A stretch of DNA of 7,141 bases, taken from NCBI GenBank assembly GCA_947627335.1, contig CANQVQ010000079.1, positions 1-7,141 on the forward strand, given 5' to 3'. Shown here piece by piece: positions 5,793 to 7,141 of the stretch. Within the stretch, counting starts at the first letter, position 1. Each line of letters begins with the position of its first letter. Source of the stretch: an uncultured Clostridia bacterium (lineage in GTDB: Bacteria; Bacillota; Clostridia; Oscillospirales; CAG-382). The notes beneath the pieces were generated by a model. The model was not told where the DNA came from. It ran no database searches and saw nothing but the letters and a program-made list of their open reading frames with translations. The translations under genes and the position numbers were made by a program.

Positions 5793-7141
5793 ATGAACGG
5801 ATTGAAATTTCGTGCCGGGAAGAAACTGCGGAAAAAGGAAAGCGGACCGCTTTCGGTCGCGGTAGTGCCGCTGCTGCTTTGCGGGCTCTGCGGAATCTTC
5901 TTTTTCCTGCACGAGATAGAGGCGTTCTCCTTCCCGCTGTTTTCGGCGTTCCTGACGGCGTTCGTGACCTGCGTGGCGCTCTGGGCGACCTTTTCTTATC
6001 GCAAGAAGCTGTTCTATCTCCTGCTCGGCTGCGTCCCGCTGCTCTGCGGGCTGCTGCTCTTCTTCGGCTGGGAGGAGGTCCTGTGGGAAGGGACGATGCT
6101 CGTTCGCGGACTGAACGGTTCGGCATTGCAGACGGATTTTCCGCTGCTCGCGTTCCTGTTTTCGCTGCTGCTGACGGTTTTCCTGTTCCTTTTGGAGTGC
6201 TGCCTGCGGTTCCATCTTCCGGCGATGCTGCTGACGGCGGCTCTGCTTGTCGCGTCGCCGTTGCTGGGCGTTTCCGTCGGGGTCGGAACAGTGTTTCTGC
6301 TTGCGGTGTTTCAGTTGGGCTTCTGGGCGTACGGCACGGCGGGGCGGAAGGGGAGACGTTCCCCTTCGGCGGGTCGTTTGGCGGGAAGGTGCGCGCTCTC
6401 GCTCACGGCGGTGCTGCTGCTTTCCTCGCTGATCACCCTGCCGCTCGCCTACCGTTACGAGCTGCCGCTTTACGGGTCCGTCGACGTGGCGGAAGGGTTC
6501 GTGCGGGACAACCTGCGCCACCTCTTGGGGCGGGAAAGCAAGCCGGTCGTCGGCGGAAAGATCAACGGCGGCAATATTTACCACTTCGGCACCCGCCATC
6601 TCGAACTCACGCTCGACCGCCAACCGACGAAGTCTCTCTATCTGCGCGGATTCTCCGGCGGGGCATACCTCGGCGGGGATTGGACGGAGGCGGACGACCT
6701 GCCGCTCGCGAGGGAGTTGCTGGTGTCGTATCAGCAGCTTGCGTCGGATTTGTCGTATTCCTTGTCGGACATTCCGGATGGGACGGTCAATGAAGCGTTG
6801 ACGGACATTCCGAACTCCCTGTTCTACCAGATGTACGCGCCCGAACGCGACGCGGAGTATACGCTGAACGTGATGCACAGCAGCGGAGTTTACGAAACGG
6901 AATACCGACCCTATCTGTCCATGCAGCATTCGGCGTCCCATGGCACGTTCTATTTCCTGCAATCGTCGCCGGACCTTTCCGACGGACAGCCGTACCTGTT
7001 CACCTATTACGAGATCGGCGAAGACCCCATCGACTGGGAGCTTGCCGCCTTCCTGCCGAACGTCGATGCGCAGACCCTTCGGCTCAGCCAGCAGTGCCGC
7101 AGGGATTACGGCGAGAAGGCTCGCGAGATCTACACGCAGGT
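5793..7141 (+). CDS. Transglutaminase-type (TgpA/YebA-like) multi-pass membrane protein, 3' end missing
   Basis: The frame is open from the ATG at 5793 to the right edge, giving 449 residues without a stop; the C-terminal part is outside the window. A basic N-terminus (KFRAGKKLRKKE) precedes hydrophobic helices at about residues 20-40, 46-67, 72-92, 116-138, 142-179 (one or two helices) and 200-219. From about 220 onward the chain is hydrophilic and probably outside the membrane. The segment LYLRGFSGGAYLGGDWTEAD (about 282-301) matches the conserved stretch between the membrane part and the catalytic domain in transglutaminase-like TgpA/YebA proteins. The catalytic Cys-His-Asp domain would follow and is not visible, so enzyme activity cannot be judged. 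The assignment rests on this motif, the topology, and the position after moxR and the DUF58 gene, the standard order. Such proteins are thought to act on peptides or proteins at the cell envelope. It starts 22 bases after the DUF58 gene and is probably co-transcribed. Confidence 0.85.
   Translation, partial: MNGLKFRAGKKLRKKESGPLSVAVVPLLLCGLCGIFFFLHEIEAFSFPLFSAFLTAFVTCVALWATFSYRKKLFYLLLGCVPLLCGLLLFFGWEEVLWEGTMLVRGLNGSALQTDFPLLAFLFSLLLTVFLFLLECCLRFHLPAMLLTAALLVASPLLGVSVGVGTVFLLAVFQLGFWAYGTAGRKGRRSPSAGRLAGRCALSLTAVLLLSSLITLPLAYRYELPLYGSVDVAEGFVRDNLRHLLGRESKPVVGGKINGGNIYHFGTRHLELTLDRQPTKSLYLRGFSGGAYLGGDWTEADDLPLARELLVSYQQLASDLSYSLSDIPDGTVNEALTDIPNSLFYQMYAPERDAEYTLNVMHSSGVYETEYRPYLSMQHSASHGTFYFLQSSPDLSDGQPYLFTYYEIGEDPIDWELAAFLPNVDAQTLRLSQQCRRDYGEKAREIYTQ

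Noticed and set aside
5879..6793. 304-codon plus-strand frame inside the transglutaminase-type gene
   Set aside because: The overlapping frame from 5793 has a strong ribosome binding site, membrane helices and the family motif; this one is a shadow.
5199..6962. 587-codon open frame on the minus strand
   Set aside because: It lies opposite the DUF58 and transglutaminase-type genes; its low-complexity Gln/Arg/Glu-rich translation is the mirror of leucine-rich membrane codons.

Overview
The window is a GC-rich stretch with all genes on the + strand. It suggests a GC-rich anaerobic member of the Clostridia, of the gut or rumen type. Reasons: the first gene combines Big_2-like, dockerin-like, cohesin-like and cadherin-like beta-sandwich modules; a stand-alone FchA sits next to a FolD; ribosome binding sites are strong AGGAGG-type sites; and a moxR-DUF58-transglutaminase block like that of Bacillus (yeaC-yeaD-yebA) follows. 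The assignment to class is inference; there is no rRNA or tRNA here to confirm it.

Layout: (1) 1-2252, the 3' part of a large modular cell-surface protein with a C-terminal membrane anchor; its start lies left of the window. (2) 2230-2835, a cyclodeaminase/cyclohydrolase-family protein (FchA), starting inside the end of gene 1. (3) 2832-3698, FolD, overlapping fchA by four bases. (4) 3717-4709, a MoxR-type AAA+ ATPase. (5) 4706-5770, a DUF58 membrane protein, overlapping moxR by four bases. (6) 5793-7141, the N-terminal part of a multi-pass membrane protein of the transglutaminase (TgpA/YebA) type, running off the right edge. The largest gap between genes is 22 bases, and I see no terminator or promoter between any pair, so the whole window could be one transcript.

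How the genes fit together: fchA and folD form a one-carbon (tetrahydrofolate) pair. The FolD lacks the lysine and glutamine that carry out the cyclohydrolase step, so the natural reading is that FolD acts only as the methylene-THF dehydrogenase and FchA supplies the methenyl-THF cyclohydrolase. The last three genes form the widespread MoxR/DUF58/transglutaminase module, thought to act at the cell envelope but without a firmly established biochemical role. The surface protein is an envelope component; a link between it and the downstream envelope module is possible but only inferred from position.

The whole window is accounted for by these six genes; there is no non-coding stretch longer than 22 bases. 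I found no RNA genes, mobile elements, CRISPR arrays, attachment sites or origins.
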